A stretch of 64,000 nt of DNA from UBA937 sp031549725. GTDB taxonomy: Bacteria > Spirochaetota > Spirochaetia > Treponematales > Breznakiellaceae. The position numbers and the translations under genes are program-made. The DNA is taken from contig JAVBPH010000046.1 in NCBI GenBank assembly GCA_031549725.1, forward strand, positions 1 to 64,000, given 5' to 3'. Positions 1 to 8,181 of the stretch are shown piece by piece. Within the stretch, counting starts at the first letter, position 1, and the number at the start of each line of letters is the position of its first letter. Below the pieces are notes generated by a model. It was not told the origin of the DNA. It saw nothing but the letters and a program-made list of their open reading frames with translations, and ran no database searches.

Positions 1-140
1 AGCCTTTTTCAAAACTCGGTTAGTTTTGAAAAAGGCTTTTGCAGAAAGAATGCTATTTCCTTACCCATAAATAAAATAGTATTCTTTCTGCACTTACATC
101 GAAGGTTGCTTTTTCAAAATTTGACATTTTGAAAAAGCCT
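1..140. repeat. Family B three-hairpin repeat, copy B1
   Basis: Three consecutive hairpins. Bases 1-38 are a perfect inverted repeat with 16-bp arms (AGCCTTTTTCAAAACT). Bases 40-92 have TGCAGAAAGAAT arms around a loop. Bases 108-138 have GCTTTTTCAAAAT-type arms. A reverse-complement copy of the whole unit lies at 20558-20695 and a diverged copy at 41836-41943. No coding potential. The element may extend left of the window. Confidence 0.85.
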
Positions 141-144
141 CAAT

Positions 145-226
145 AAACATTGTATGGGTATTAAACCCACATAACATCCAGACCTTGCAGAACCAACAAA
201 CCTCGCTGCTCTGGGGCGAGGTTTTT
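145..226. repeat. Family C palindromic repeat, copy C1
   Basis: This copy shares a long near-identical core with 24730-24811 and a diverged one with 53941-54015: a GGGT-ATTA-ACCC hairpin, a conserved stretch ending CAGAACCAACA, then a CCTCG...CGAGG hairpin followed by T's that could act as a terminator. It directly abuts repeat B1, so the two families are stacked. Bases 227-375 hold nothing I recognise. Confidence 0.75.
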
Positions 227-375
227 GATTATCATTTTTTGCAGGATACTCTGATTATAGTTTCACATCAAAACCCGGAAAATCAATTGGCTCCAAACGG
301 CATTTAATAATTGAGACACATTGATGGAAGAAAAAAGGTTTACATAAAAAACCAATTTGAATAAAAATTTCCGAA

Positions 376-1332
376 TTAATTCACCTTATTTACTATTTTG
401 CCTGTCAAATAGGAGGCAAGATTTTTACAGGCCGTTTCCATAAGCCTGTCCCTGGATTCCCTGGCTGCCCAGGCTATATGGGGAGTAATAATACAATTGG
501 GTGCCCCAATAAGAGCACTGCCGGGTCCCGGGGGTTCAATAGGAAGCACATCCAATCCGGCGCCTCCGACTTTGCCGTTTTGCAGTGCATCCGCCAAATC
601 CTTTTCCACCACCAAACCTCCCCTGGAGGTATTAATGATAAGAACCCCGGTTTTCATTTTATCAATGGTTTCTGTATGGATCATTCCGTTGGTTTCGTTG
701 GTTAATGGACAGTGGAGGCTGATTATATCCGATTCTTTCAGCAGTTCCCCAAAAGAAACAAAACGGATATTTTTTTCATTCCCTGAATACGAAGAAACAG
801 AATCATTTGCCAGAACGGTCATTCCAAATGCCTGGGCAACCCGCGCAACGGCCTGTCCTATCCGTCCGAATCCTACCACCCCCAGGGTTTTTCCTGCAAT
901 TTCTATTATCGGATAATCCCAGAAACAGAAATCCTGGCTGGCTGTCCATCTTCCTTTATTAACAGCATCCGAATGGGCCCCCACATGGCTGCACAGCTCA
1001 AGCATCAATGCAAATACATGCTGGGCTACCGCATCTGTTCCATAGGTAGGAACATTGGTTACCGTGATTCCCCGGATTGCTGCGGCCCTGGTATCCACCA
1101 CATTAAAACCGGTCGCCAAAACCCCGATGTATTTCAAAGAAGGACAAGCCGCCATAATATCATCGGTGATGGGGGTTTTGTTGGTCAGGACAGCCCGGGC
1201 ATCCCCGATTCGATGGATGATCTGATCCGGAGGGGTCCTGTCATAGACCTTTAAATCTCCCAGGGTTGTAAAACAATCCCAGCTGATATCGCCGGGATTA
1301 AGGGTATATCCGTCAAGGACAACAATATTCAT
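376..1332 (-). CDS. D-2-hydroxyacid dehydrogenase, NAD-dependent
   Basis: A 318-residue cytoplasmic oxidoreductase of the D-isomer specific 2-hydroxyacid dehydrogenase family, which interconverts a 2-keto acid and a D-2-hydroxy acid. The Rossmann motif GFGRIG is at residues 154-159. The family's catalytic Arg, Glu and His are at about 237 (NTSRGG), 266 and 285 (TPHIAW). The start has AAGGGGAG about nine bases upstream. It is the last gene of the minus-strand catabolic operon, separated from the alcohol dehydrogenase gene by repeat A1. The glycerate/hydroxypyruvate reductase branch seems likely given the neighbours, but the substrate cannot be fixed from sequence. Confidence 0.88.
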   Translation of the reverse strand: MNIVVLDGYTLNPGDISWDCFTTLGDLKVYDRTPPDQIIHRIGDARAVLTNKTPITDDIMAACPSLKYIGVLATGFNVVDTRAAAIRGITVTNVPTYGTDAVAQHVFALMLELCSHVGAHSDAVNKGRWTASQDFCFWDYPIIEIAGKTLGVVGFGRIGQAVARVAQAFGMTVLANDSVSSYSGNEKNIRFVSFGELLKESDIISLHCPLTNETNGMIHTETIDKMKTGVLIINTSRGGLVVEKDLADALQNGKVGGAGLDVLPIEPPGPGSALIGAPNCIITPHIAWAARESRDRLMETACKNLASYLTGKIVNKVN

Positions 1333-1380
1333 AAACCAGTCTCCCCTTCCAGTATGCTGCTATTACCGGAATCACGCAAG

Positions 1381-1514
1381 GGAAACACCGATTAATGCCC
1401 ACAGAGCATTAATCAGTGTATTCCTTAATCTAGGCAATTCTTTGTGCAACAAAGAATTGCGAAGGGAACCGCAGATTGGTCGCATATTGCGACCGGTTTA
1501 ATCAGCGGTTCCCT
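1381..1514 (+). repeat. Family A three-hairpin repeat, copy A1
   Basis: A 134-bp element in three hairpins: GGAAACACcGATTAATGC paired with GCATTAATCAGTGTATTCC, then GCAATTCTTTG paired with CAAAGAATTGC, then GGGAACCGC...GCGGTTCCC with an internal GGTCGCA/TGCGACC arm. The ends are imperfect inverted repeats of each other. The stop codon of the next minus-strand gene begins inside the element edge (1513-1515). Other copies are at 7788, 15673 and 34122. Confidence 0.9.
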
Positions 1515-2562
1515 AGCGGTCAAACCGCAGCATGGTTTTTATGTTACCGGGCTTTTTAACTTCCTTCACGGCCTGGGCAATATCGGAAACACTGAACACG
1601 CTGGTAACAAACGGTGAGTAATCCAGCTTTCCCTCCCGGATCCATTGGATCAATGGTTCCTGGGCAGCGGCTTCCGCGTCCCGGGAAGGCCACTGATGTA
1701 CCAGAAGATTAAAATTGTAGGGGCCCCTTTCCTTCTGCAGAACTATTTCCTGTTTACCCACGACGCCAAATACACAGATGTCCCCGCCGCCTTTAATCAA
1801 TTCCAGTGCCGTGTTGATAATACTCTCATTGCCCACCGCATCGATGACCGCATCCACCTTTCCATAGTTAGTTACATAATTTTGGATACCACTGATATCG
1901 TCGGATGCAAATACCATATCGGCTCCAAGCTTTTGTGCCATGGCCCGTTTGTTTTCCAGGGGATCCACCGTAACAATTTGCCTGAATCCCTTCAATTTTG
2001 CAAAACGGGTAAAACTCAATCCCACAGGGCCAGCCCCAAAAATAATAATCCGTTTATCAGGGGTTAATTTGAAATCATCAAAAAATCCCGAATAGACTTC
2101 CCGCCAGGTACACAACAAACCCGCAGCTTCAATGGGAATATCATCCGGGACGCATTTCATGATTTTATATGTTTCATTGTAATCCTTTTCCGCCACACCA
2201 TCTTCAATCATGGCATTAATATCCCGGATTACCGTAAACTCGGAATGCCCGCCCCAGCCGGAACCGTATCCGTCTACGGGATCAGGTTCAAGAACCAGAC
2301 CGCCTATAGCCCGGCTTCCCAGGGGGAAGTTCCGTACCTTTGACCCGGACACAACAATCCTTCCCACCGATTCATGGCCCAGCAGGAGGGGATAATTTTC
2401 CTTACCCAATCCGGGCATATGGTAATCGATTATTTTTCCGTCCGTGGCATTACAGATAAAGGAAATTTCGGTTTTAACAAGCACATCATAATCCCCTAAA
2501 ACGGGTTTCTTCACATCCACTATGGTAACTTCTCCCGGGGCGATCACCGCAGCACTGTACAT
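1513..2562 (-). CDS. Zinc-dependent alcohol/polyol dehydrogenase (MDR family)
   Basis: A 349-residue medium-chain dehydrogenase predicted to oxidise a sugar alcohol or sugar hydroxyl with NAD(P). The catalytic zinc ligands look like Cys37 and His63-Glu64 (GHESVGR). The nucleotide-binding motif GAGPVG is at 176-181. The structural-zinc lobe with four cysteines, common in this family, is absent from residues 85-110. An AAGGAG site precedes the ATG. It sits 39 bases after the cupin isomerase gene in the same operon. An oxidative step on a sugar fits the context; the actual substrate is unknown. Confidence 0.88.
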   Translation of the reverse strand: MYSAAVIAPGEVTIVDVKKPVLGDYDVLVKTEISFICNATDGKIIDYHMPGLGKENYPLLLGHESVGRIVVSGSKVRNFPLGSRAIGGLVLEPDPVDGYGSGWGGHSEFTVIRDINAMIEDGVAEKDYNETYKIMKCVPDDIPIEAAGLLCTWREVYSGFFDDFKLTPDKRIIIFGAGPVGLSFTRFAKLKGFRQIVTVDPLENKRAMAQKLGADMVFASDDISGIQNYVTNYGKVDAVIDAVGNESIINTALELIKGGGDICVFGVVGKQEIVLQKERGPYNFNLLVHQWPSRDAEAAAQEPLIQWIREGKLDYSPFVTSVFSVSDIAQAVKEVKKPGNIKTMLRFDR

Positions 2563-2601
2563 ATCAACTCTCCTTTTTCTGTCTGTTAGTATGGATGGAA
2601 A

Positions 2602-3147
2602 TTAATCATCCACGTATTCGGTGGTTCTCTTCACCTGTGGATCGGAGAACCCGTCCAGCACGTCCCTGGCGGTACTGGAAAAAGTATAAATCACCGCGCC
2701 CTCGGGTCCGCCCTGGAACCAGTGTTTTATCCCGGGTTCCAAAGTGATCTGATCCCCCGGTTTCAGTACCAGTTCCTTCCGGCAGGTATAAACCTTTTTT
2801 TTTCCTTCTGGGATTTTTCCTTCCACAATACCCGTATCGCCGGGGAGGTAAAAAATACAGGTCCCCCAGAGCACCCGGACGGTTTCTTCCTTACCCGGAT
2901 CATCCCCCACAGGGGGATGCCAGTGTTCCGGTTCAGTCTGCCAGGGAAGATGGGCCAGGGCTTTCACGGCATATCGGCTGGTACACGCCATAGTAAAAAG
3001 ATGCATCCCTTCCTTTTCAAACTGGTTAAGTCCGAAGTCAACAATAGCAATACCATCCTTTTCATCAGGCCTAATGGGGACCCCGGCATGGCGGAAAAAA
3101 TCGTAGGCCCAGGCCTGGGCTTTTTTTTCATAGCTCCGGTAAATCAT
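2602..3147 (-). CDS. Cupin sugar isomerase, D-lyxose isomerase family
   Basis: A 181-residue single-domain cupin resembling the D-lyxose/D-mannose ketol-isomerase family (YdaE type). The metal-binding set is visible: His75 and His77 in EHWHPP, Glu88 in GKEET, and His142 in KHWFQ. The family interconverts an aldose and its 2-ketose with a divalent metal. AGGGA precedes the ATG, and only 12 bases separate it from the TIM-barrel isomerase gene upstream. Family membership is fairly clear from the metal motif and the GKEETxR and KHWFQ blocks; whether lyxose is the real substrate is not. Confidence 0.8.
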   Translation of the reverse strand: MIYRSYEKKAQAWAYDFFRHAGVPIRPDEKDGIAIVDFGLNQFEKEGMHLFTMACTSRYAVKALAHLPWQTEPEHWHPPVGDDPGKEETVRVLWGTCIFYLPGDTGIVEGKIPEGKKKVYTCRKELVLKPGDQITLEPGIKHWFQGGPEGAVIYTFSSTARDVLDGFSDPQVKRTTEYVDD

Positions 3148-3159
3148 AATTCCCTGTCC

Positions 3160-4125
3160 TTATACAAAAAATTCTTTTTCAATCACCCGCCAGGTATTAA
3201 AATAATTATCCCCCGACATAAGTTTTTCCATTTCCCCGGGATCAATCCTGTCCAGGGCGTTCCATATATGGTTTGTAATCCGGTTGTTGGTTTCAAAGAC
3301 ATCAATAATTTCCCAGCGGGTCGGGTTGGTATCACTGGTAATGTAATCGTTGTAACCGAATTTCTTCAAATAGAAAAGGAATTCTATATATTCCAGATAA
3401 TGCTTGCTGCCGATAAAGTAATCCCAGTCCCAGCGCTGGTCATTATCGTTGGTATGCACATAGTATGGATACGGGCTCTGGGACAACAGGGATACCGCCT
3501 CGGCAGGGTTTTCCCCTCCATAAATGGAATGACCAAAATCAAGGGTGACCCCCATTTCCTTGATGCCGATATCCTTCAGCATCAGCAGCGCCTTGGATGC
3601 GCTGTCGATAAAACAGTGGCCCCTGGTTTCGCTGGGCTTATACTCAATATAAAGGGGAATATGTTTTTTATAATCCCCCGCGGCCCCTAGGGTATCGCAC
3701 ATATTTTTCCAGGCCTTTCCATAATCGTACTGAAATGCATACTCATATCCATCCGCCAAGGGACAGCAGGTAACCTTGTTTGCCCCAATCTGTTCGGCAA
3801 AATCCTTTGCCCGGCGCATAAGGTCCACCGCCTTTTTACGGACCGCCTCATTTAAATTGGAGATACTTCCTGCTCTGAATTCCGGTTCAGCCTTTATGTT
3901 AACATTCAATGCTGCAATACGAAGATTGTATTTTGCCAGCAGCCGTTTAGTTTCTTCGGGATCACTGACTTCGTAGGGATACACGATCTCCACACCGTCG
4001 CAATCTTTTATCTTTGTCATTAATGAAAATTTCTCATCCAGACTTAGATCCTCATGATAATAATTGAACCTGTCCCTTTGCTGTCCGAGAAATGCTGTTA
4101 TGATTCCCATTTTAACATTACCCAT
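3160..4125 (-). CDS. Sugar phosphate isomerase/epimerase (xylose isomerase-like TIM barrel)
   Basis: A 321-residue AP endonuclease-2/xylose isomerase-like barrel. Candidate metal ligands are Glu161 (IEYKPSE), Asp196 and His199 (LDFGHS), and His224 with nearby Asp (YVHTNDND), a pattern seen in tagatose/psicose 3-epimerases and L-rhamnose isomerase relatives. AAGGAG lies nine bases before the ATG. The gene starts five bases after the lactonase-mutarotase stop codon, so translation is probably coupled. With the adjacent cupin isomerase it supplies sugar isomerisation or epimerisation for this operon. The substrate is not determined. Confidence 0.8.
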   Translation of the reverse strand: MGNVKMGIITAFLGQQRDRFNYYHEDLSLDEKFSLMTKIKDCDGVEIVYPYEVSDPEETKRLLAKYNLRIAALNVNIKAEPEFRAGSISNLNEAVRKKAVDLMRRAKDFAEQIGANKVTCCPLADGYEYAFQYDYGKAWKNMCDTLGAAGDYKKHIPLYIEYKPSETRGHCFIDSASKALLMLKDIGIKEMGVTLDFGHSIYGGENPAEAVSLLSQSPYPYYVHTNDNDQRWDWDYFIGSKHYLEYIEFLFYLKKFGYNDYITSDTNPTRWEIIDVFETNNRITNHIWNALDRIDPGEMEKLMSGDNYFNTWRVIEKEFFV

Positions 4126-4130
4126 GGTAT

Positions 4131-6011
4131 TTACTCCTTTCCTTTTTCAGGTCTTGAAATACGGATCTGTAATTCATCTTCCCAGATTTCCCCGGGGAGA
4201 AGTTCCTTATATCCGGATATATGGGGAGGATGTTTTGAGTTCGGTGCATCAATAACCCAGGTCATGGGTTCAGGACAAATATATCCCGATGATCCTCCGT
4301 CATTCCAAATCATCCAGTGGGTAAAGGATTTTTCCGCAGTATAAATAATTTCTGCGCCTGTTCCGGTATCTTTTAGAATAGTACCGTTCAGGGGTCCCTT
4401 ATCGGTATCCAGGGGTTTTCCTGAATAATGATCCCGGATTCCCTGGTCATCTATTGGTATACCGCTGCTCCGGTAGTTGTCTTCTATTGATTGCAATGGC
4501 GCCATATATCCTGTGGGAATTGAGGCTTCATCCAGTTCCCATCGTTTATCCACAGGCAAAAGCAATTTCACCTGGATTGCCCGGCCCGACATATCAAAAG
4601 GAATACTGAACGCCGTATGCAGTCCTATCCCAAAGGGCATTGGTTCGGAACTAAGGTTTTTGCAGCTAACCTTCTGAACAACCCGGCCGGGTTCAAACCT
4701 GTAGGTATTCAAAACCGTAAACTCATGGGGGAAGGATTGATAAAATTCATTATCCTCCGAATTTTCATAGGAAAGAGTAATAAAAGGATTTCCTCCTTCC
4801 ACTCCAAACTCTGTTATTTTCCATGAGTCCAAACTGAGGGGACCATGACAATGATGACCATCGGGGGAATTGATTACCATGGTATATTCCCTGCCGTGAA
4901 CCTTGAATCGTCCTTTATTAATCCTGTTCGGCGGCAGGATCACCGGAATCCCGAATATCCTGGGCCTTGCTGCATATGTTTCGTAATTCATAGGCCGATG
5001 AAGTATTTCACATCCCGACTGCCGGTGGGTTAGCTGGATCAGGTTTCCCCCAATTGCCGGATCAAGCAGCCCATCCCAGGATTCGGTACAAATCCGGTAC
5101 ACTTCCTTCCCGCTCCACCGGACCTTTTCTACTTTTGGCGGGGAATCTATCTTTGAATATCCGTAGCGTACGATAGATTTTTCAGGATCAAATACGGCAA
5201 ACCCGTTGTAGGGGATAATCACCGGCCGGGGTCCATAAAAAGGAAACGACCTTTGCCATTGGAAGGGATCATAGGTCCGGGAACTGAAACATTCATAATG
5301 AGCGGGGACTGCAAAATCCAGCCCAATTTTTTGGGAAAGTTTCACCGTATCCGCAAAGAACGGAAACTCACCTTCAGTGGGATGGGTGGTTAGCAGACCA
5401 ATTCGTGGAGCCAGGTTACGGATAGGCTCCCAGAGATCCTTCCTTTCTGCCAGATCCCGCTGACAATCACCGCTGACATATATACCGATTCCATCACCGT
5501 TTTTAATTACATATCCAAGATGGGTTGTTCCAGGTGCGGGCATGGGATTTTCCATTCCCCGGGCAGTTTTTGCTGCTGTTCCCTCGGGATGTTTGGAATA
5601 AAGACCATTAATCATGTTTCCCTTAATTTCCAGGGAACCACCAGGGTCTGCCTGAACCATATGATCCTTGGCAATACCGCCTGCCGCAAGACGGCTTAGG
5701 CTTTCAGCAGGACCAACAATTGTAATCTGTTTGGTTTTATTCCAATATCCCAGTACCGTTTCAACATCCGTATGGTCCGAATGATCATGGGTCAGCAGGA
5801 TGATATCCGGCTGAAGATCATACACATAGTCGGGTATATTTCCATGGAGAAATTTATCCGGGTCCCTGTTTAAAGGGAAATAGGGGTCTATCAAAATGAT
5901 AACCCCCTGGCTGTCCTTAACAGCAAAACTGTTCTGACCGAACCAGGCGATACCGGCAGTCCCCGGTTTGATGATTTCCGTATTTAATGCATGCATGGCT
6001 GTTCCTTTCAT
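4131..6011 (-). CDS. Fusion: UlaG-like metallo-beta-lactamase hydrolase + aldose 1-epimerase-like domain
   Basis: A 626-residue cytoplasmic protein with two enzyme-like domains. Residues about 15-285 are a metallo-beta-lactamase fold with the HxHxDH motif at 75-80 (THDHSDH) and a later SGD, closest in style to UlaG L-ascorbate-6-phosphate lactonases. Residues about 300-620 resemble galactose mutarotases: an HCHGPL motif, a GLHTAF histidine, and a C-terminal LLPGE glutamate. Both chemistries act on sugar rings (lactone opening, anomer exchange). Start: the ATG at 6011 overlaps the SDR stop (ATGA) behind AAGGAT. It could be an assembly or frameshift artefact only if the linker were wrong; the frame is open throughout. 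Confidence 0.82.
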   Translation of the reverse strand: MKGTAMHALNTEIIKPGTAGIAWFGQNSFAVKDSQGVIILIDPYFPLNRDPDKFLHGNIPDYVYDLQPDIILLTHDHSDHTDVETVLGYWNKTKQITIVGPAESLSRLAAGGIAKDHMVQADPGGSLEIKGNMINGLYSKHPEGTAAKTARGMENPMPAPGTTHLGYVIKNGDGIGIYVSGDCQRDLAERKDLWEPIRNLAPRIGLLTTHPTEGEFPFFADTVKLSQKIGLDFAVPAHYECFSSRTYDPFQWQRSFPFYGPRPVIIPYNGFAVFDPEKSIVRYGYSKIDSPPKVEKVRWSGKEVYRICTESWDGLLDPAIGGNLIQLTHRQSGCEILHRPMNYETYAARPRIFGIPVILPPNRINKGRFKVHGREYTMVINSPDGHHCHGPLSLDSWKITEFGVEGGNPFITLSYENSEDNEFYQSFPHEFTVLNTYRFEPGRVVQKVSCKNLSSEPMPFGIGLHTAFSIPFDMSGRAIQVKLLLPVDKRWELDEASIPTGYMAPLQSIEDNYRSSGIPIDDQGIRDHYSGKPLDTDKGPLNGTILKDTGTGAEIIYTAEKSFTHWMIWNDGGSSGYICPEPMTWVIDAPNSKHPPHISGYKELLPGEIWEDELQIRISRPEKGKE

Positions 6012-6790
6012 GTATCCTTAGACCGGCGGGACTGGAGTGCAAGCTTTGATGTCAGCCCCCCATCGGCATATATAATTTGTCCTGTGATAAATTCCGATGC
6101 ATCGGACGCAAGAAAAACCGCTAAATTACCAATATCCTCGGGGTGCCCTACCCGTCCCCAGGGCACTCCCCGGCTGCCTTCCTCGGTGGAATATCCCTGG
6201 TAGGTAAAGTGCCGGTCCACTTCAACATGCCCGGGGGCAATAGCATTTACCCTGATATGCTCCGGAGCTAATTCTATGGCCAGCTCCCTGGTAAGGGCAT
6301 TGATGGCTCCCTTCATTGAAGCATAAGCTGAATTATCCGGGACTCCCGCAAAACCGTGAACTGAAGATATATTTATGATCACCCCGCCCCGGGCCTTTAA
6401 TAATTCCCTGACCGCCTGCTGGCTGCAGAAAAAATAACTCTGGAAATTCACCGAATAAATGGCATTCAGTTTTTCCAGGGTCACCTCCGTAAAGCCCATG
6501 GGACTGGTAACGCCGCTGTTGTTCACCAGAACATCCAGGCCGCCCATCAAGGATGATGCTTTTTCAACCAACTCAGCGCATGCTTCAGGAACAGACAGGT
6601 CCGCCTGAAGAATATAGGCCTTCCCGGAATTTTTATTGATCATATCCACCGCTTCCTCAGCACCGGTCCTGCTGGAATGGTAATGGAATACCACCTCTGC
6701 TCCGGACCTGGCCATACACAGGGCGATCCCCTTACCTATTCCGGTTCCGGCCCCGGTGACCAAAACTTTTTTCCCTGTTACATCCGTCAT
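6008..6790 (-). CDS. Short-chain dehydrogenase/reductase (SDR)
   Basis: A 260-residue classical SDR. The cofactor motif TGAGTGIG is at 12-19, NNSG at 90-93, and the catalytic Ser142, Tyr156 and Lys160 (YASMK) are present. Family members oxidise sugar or sugar-alcohol hydroxyls or reduce keto groups. Its ATG overlaps the stop of the upstream dehydrogenase, and its stop overlaps the start of the fusion protein, so it is part of a tightly coupled operon. It resembles gluconate 5-dehydrogenase/glucose dehydrogenase types, which would place it at lactone formation, but this is inference. Confidence 0.9.
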   Translation of the reverse strand: MTDVTGKKVLVTGAGTGIGKGIALCMARSGAEVVFHYHSSRTGAEEAVDMINKNSGKAYILQADLSVPEACAELVEKASSLMGGLDVLVNNSGVTSPMGFTEVTLEKLNAIYSVNFQSYFFCSQQAVRELLKARGGVIINISSVHGFAGVPDNSAYASMKGAINALTRELAIELAPEHIRVNAIAPGHVEVDRHFTYQGYSTEEGSRGVPWGRVGHPEDIGNLAVFLASDASEFITGQIIYADGGLTSKLALQSRRSKDT

Positions 6791-7743
6791 CAGAATCCCT
6801 TCCTTTTGTCAACCACATTTATCAGAGGGCGGCCTTCCAAAAAACGGGAAAGATTTTCTGAAAAAATATCCAGCACCATTTGATTGGTCTGGGATGATTC
6901 TCCGGAACAGTGAGGGGTAATGATCAGATGGGGTGTATCCCAAAGGGGTGAAGATGGGGGGACGGGTTTTTCTACCTGTACATCCAATGCGGCTCCGGTG
7001 AGCAGATTCCGCCGCAGGGCTTCACATAATTCGTCTTCCTTTACAACGCCCCCCCGGGAAACCGCAATAATGTAGGAGGGTTTTTTCAAAAGCCCGGCTT
7101 CCTTCAGCCCGATCATACCCTCCGTATCCTTGGTCAGGGGTACCGTAATGATTAGAATGTTTATTTTCAAAAGGAATTGATCAAGCTGGGAAATATCAAA
7201 TTTTTCTTTTATATACTGACGGGATTCATTTGTATTAATATCGCAGGTATATACATCCATACCAAAAGCCGATGCCCGTTCTCCCAGGGCCTGACCAATC
7301 ATCCCGAACCCTAAAATTCCCAGGGATAATCCGAAAAGACCCACCGCCGGTTCCTGCAGGGGCCGCCGCCAAATATGATTGTGCTGATCCAAAAAAAGAG
7401 GATAGAATCCTCTGGCCAGGGCGATGAGTAGTCCCATGGAATGTTCAGCAATGGTTGATGCATGGGCCCCTCTGGTGTTGGTCACGGGGACATTATCATT
7501 AATCAAATCCTTTACAGAAAAAATCCAGTTGACCCCCGATCCCTGGTACTGGATCCATTTTAAATTTTCAGCGGTTTTATACTGATCATTATCCACCGAA
7601 CCGAACAGTACATCCGCATCGTTTAAATACCTGGAGAACTCGTTTTCATCCTTGGGTATCATAAAATTGATATCCTTAAATTTTTCCAGGAGCGGAGCAT
7701 ACATATCGGTGGTCCATCGGTGAGCATACAGAAGGACATTCAT
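6790..7743 (-). CDS. D-2-hydroxyacid dehydrogenase, first gene of the catabolic operon
   Basis: A 317-residue member of the D-2-hydroxyacid dehydrogenase family, distinct in sequence from the paralogue at 376. The Rossmann motif GFGMIG, the VSRGG arginine and the TPHCSG histidine are visible. The frame stays open upstream to 7857 through repeat A2, but the ATG at 7743 has AAGGGG at the right distance and begins at the family's usual N-terminus, so I start it there. It leads the seven-gene minus-strand operon. It probably reduces a keto acid such as glyoxylate, hydroxypyruvate or a keto-aldonate. Confidence 0.87.
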   Translation of the reverse strand: MNVLLYAHRWTTDMYAPLLEKFKDINFMIPKDENEFSRYLNDADVLFGSVDNDQYKTAENLKWIQYQGSGVNWIFSVKDLINDNVPVTNTRGAHASTIAEHSMGLLIALARGFYPLFLDQHNHIWRRPLQEPAVGLFGLSLGILGFGMIGQALGERASAFGMDVYTCDINTNESRQYIKEKFDISQLDQFLLKINILIITVPLTKDTEGMIGLKEAGLLKKPSYIIAVSRGGVVKEDELCEALRRNLLTGAALDVQVEKPVPPSSPLWDTPHLIITPHCSGESSQTNQMVLDIFSENLSRFLEGRPLINVVDKRKGF

Positions 7744-7787
7744 AACAAACCCCTTTAAAAGCAACTCTAAAAATCCGGCGAGTTTCA

Positions 7788-7920
7788 GGAAACCGCTGAT
7801 TAACCCGGTCGCAATATGCGACCAATCAGCGGTTTCCTTTGCAAATCTTTGTTGCACAAAGAATTGCCTACATTAAAGAATACACTGATTAATGCTCTGT
7901 GGGCATTAATCAATGTTTCC
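7788..7920 (-). repeat. Family A three-hairpin repeat, copy A2
   Basis: A 133-bp inverted copy of the element at 1381, with the same three hairpins in reverse order. It lies 45 bases upstream of the first gene of the minus-strand operon, so it is probably in its 5' untranslated leader or promoter region. The middle hairpin is slightly decayed (GCAAATCTTTG against CAAAGAATTGC). A remnant of family D (TTAGAAGTTCCC) follows directly. Confidence 0.9.
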
Positions 7921-8181
7921 TTAGAAGTTCCCTGCAATCAGTTATAAATCCGTTATGGGAATAATGACAGCCATGTATATATTCAAAAAAGTATCAAACC
8001 GTTACTTTCATTTTTTAAACATATCAATAGAAGATGATTTCATATCATTTTTACATATTACGTAGCTGATCTTATTATTAAATGGAAAAACTATTTTCTT
8101 TGGTTGCCCCCCATATCAGCAGGATATACAGTGATAAGGAGATAATCCTGATTCTCCAGAGAATGTATAGCGAGGTAAGCT
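7921..8181. other. Divergent intergenic region
   Basis: AT-rich spacer between the leftward catabolic operon and the rightward glycosidase gene. It should hold both promoters, but I cannot point to a convincing operator or -35/-10 pair. Immediately before the GTG at 8182 is the ribosome site GAGGTAA. Confidence 0.5.

Noticed and set aside
1..226. CRISPR array
   Set aside because: The repeats are palindromic and single or stacked, not regularly spaced direct repeats with unique spacers.
7744..7857. N-terminal extension of the 2-hydroxyacid dehydrogenase
   Set aside because: It is translated from repeat A2 DNA and lacks a ribosome site; the family begins at the ATG at 7743 behind AAGGGG.
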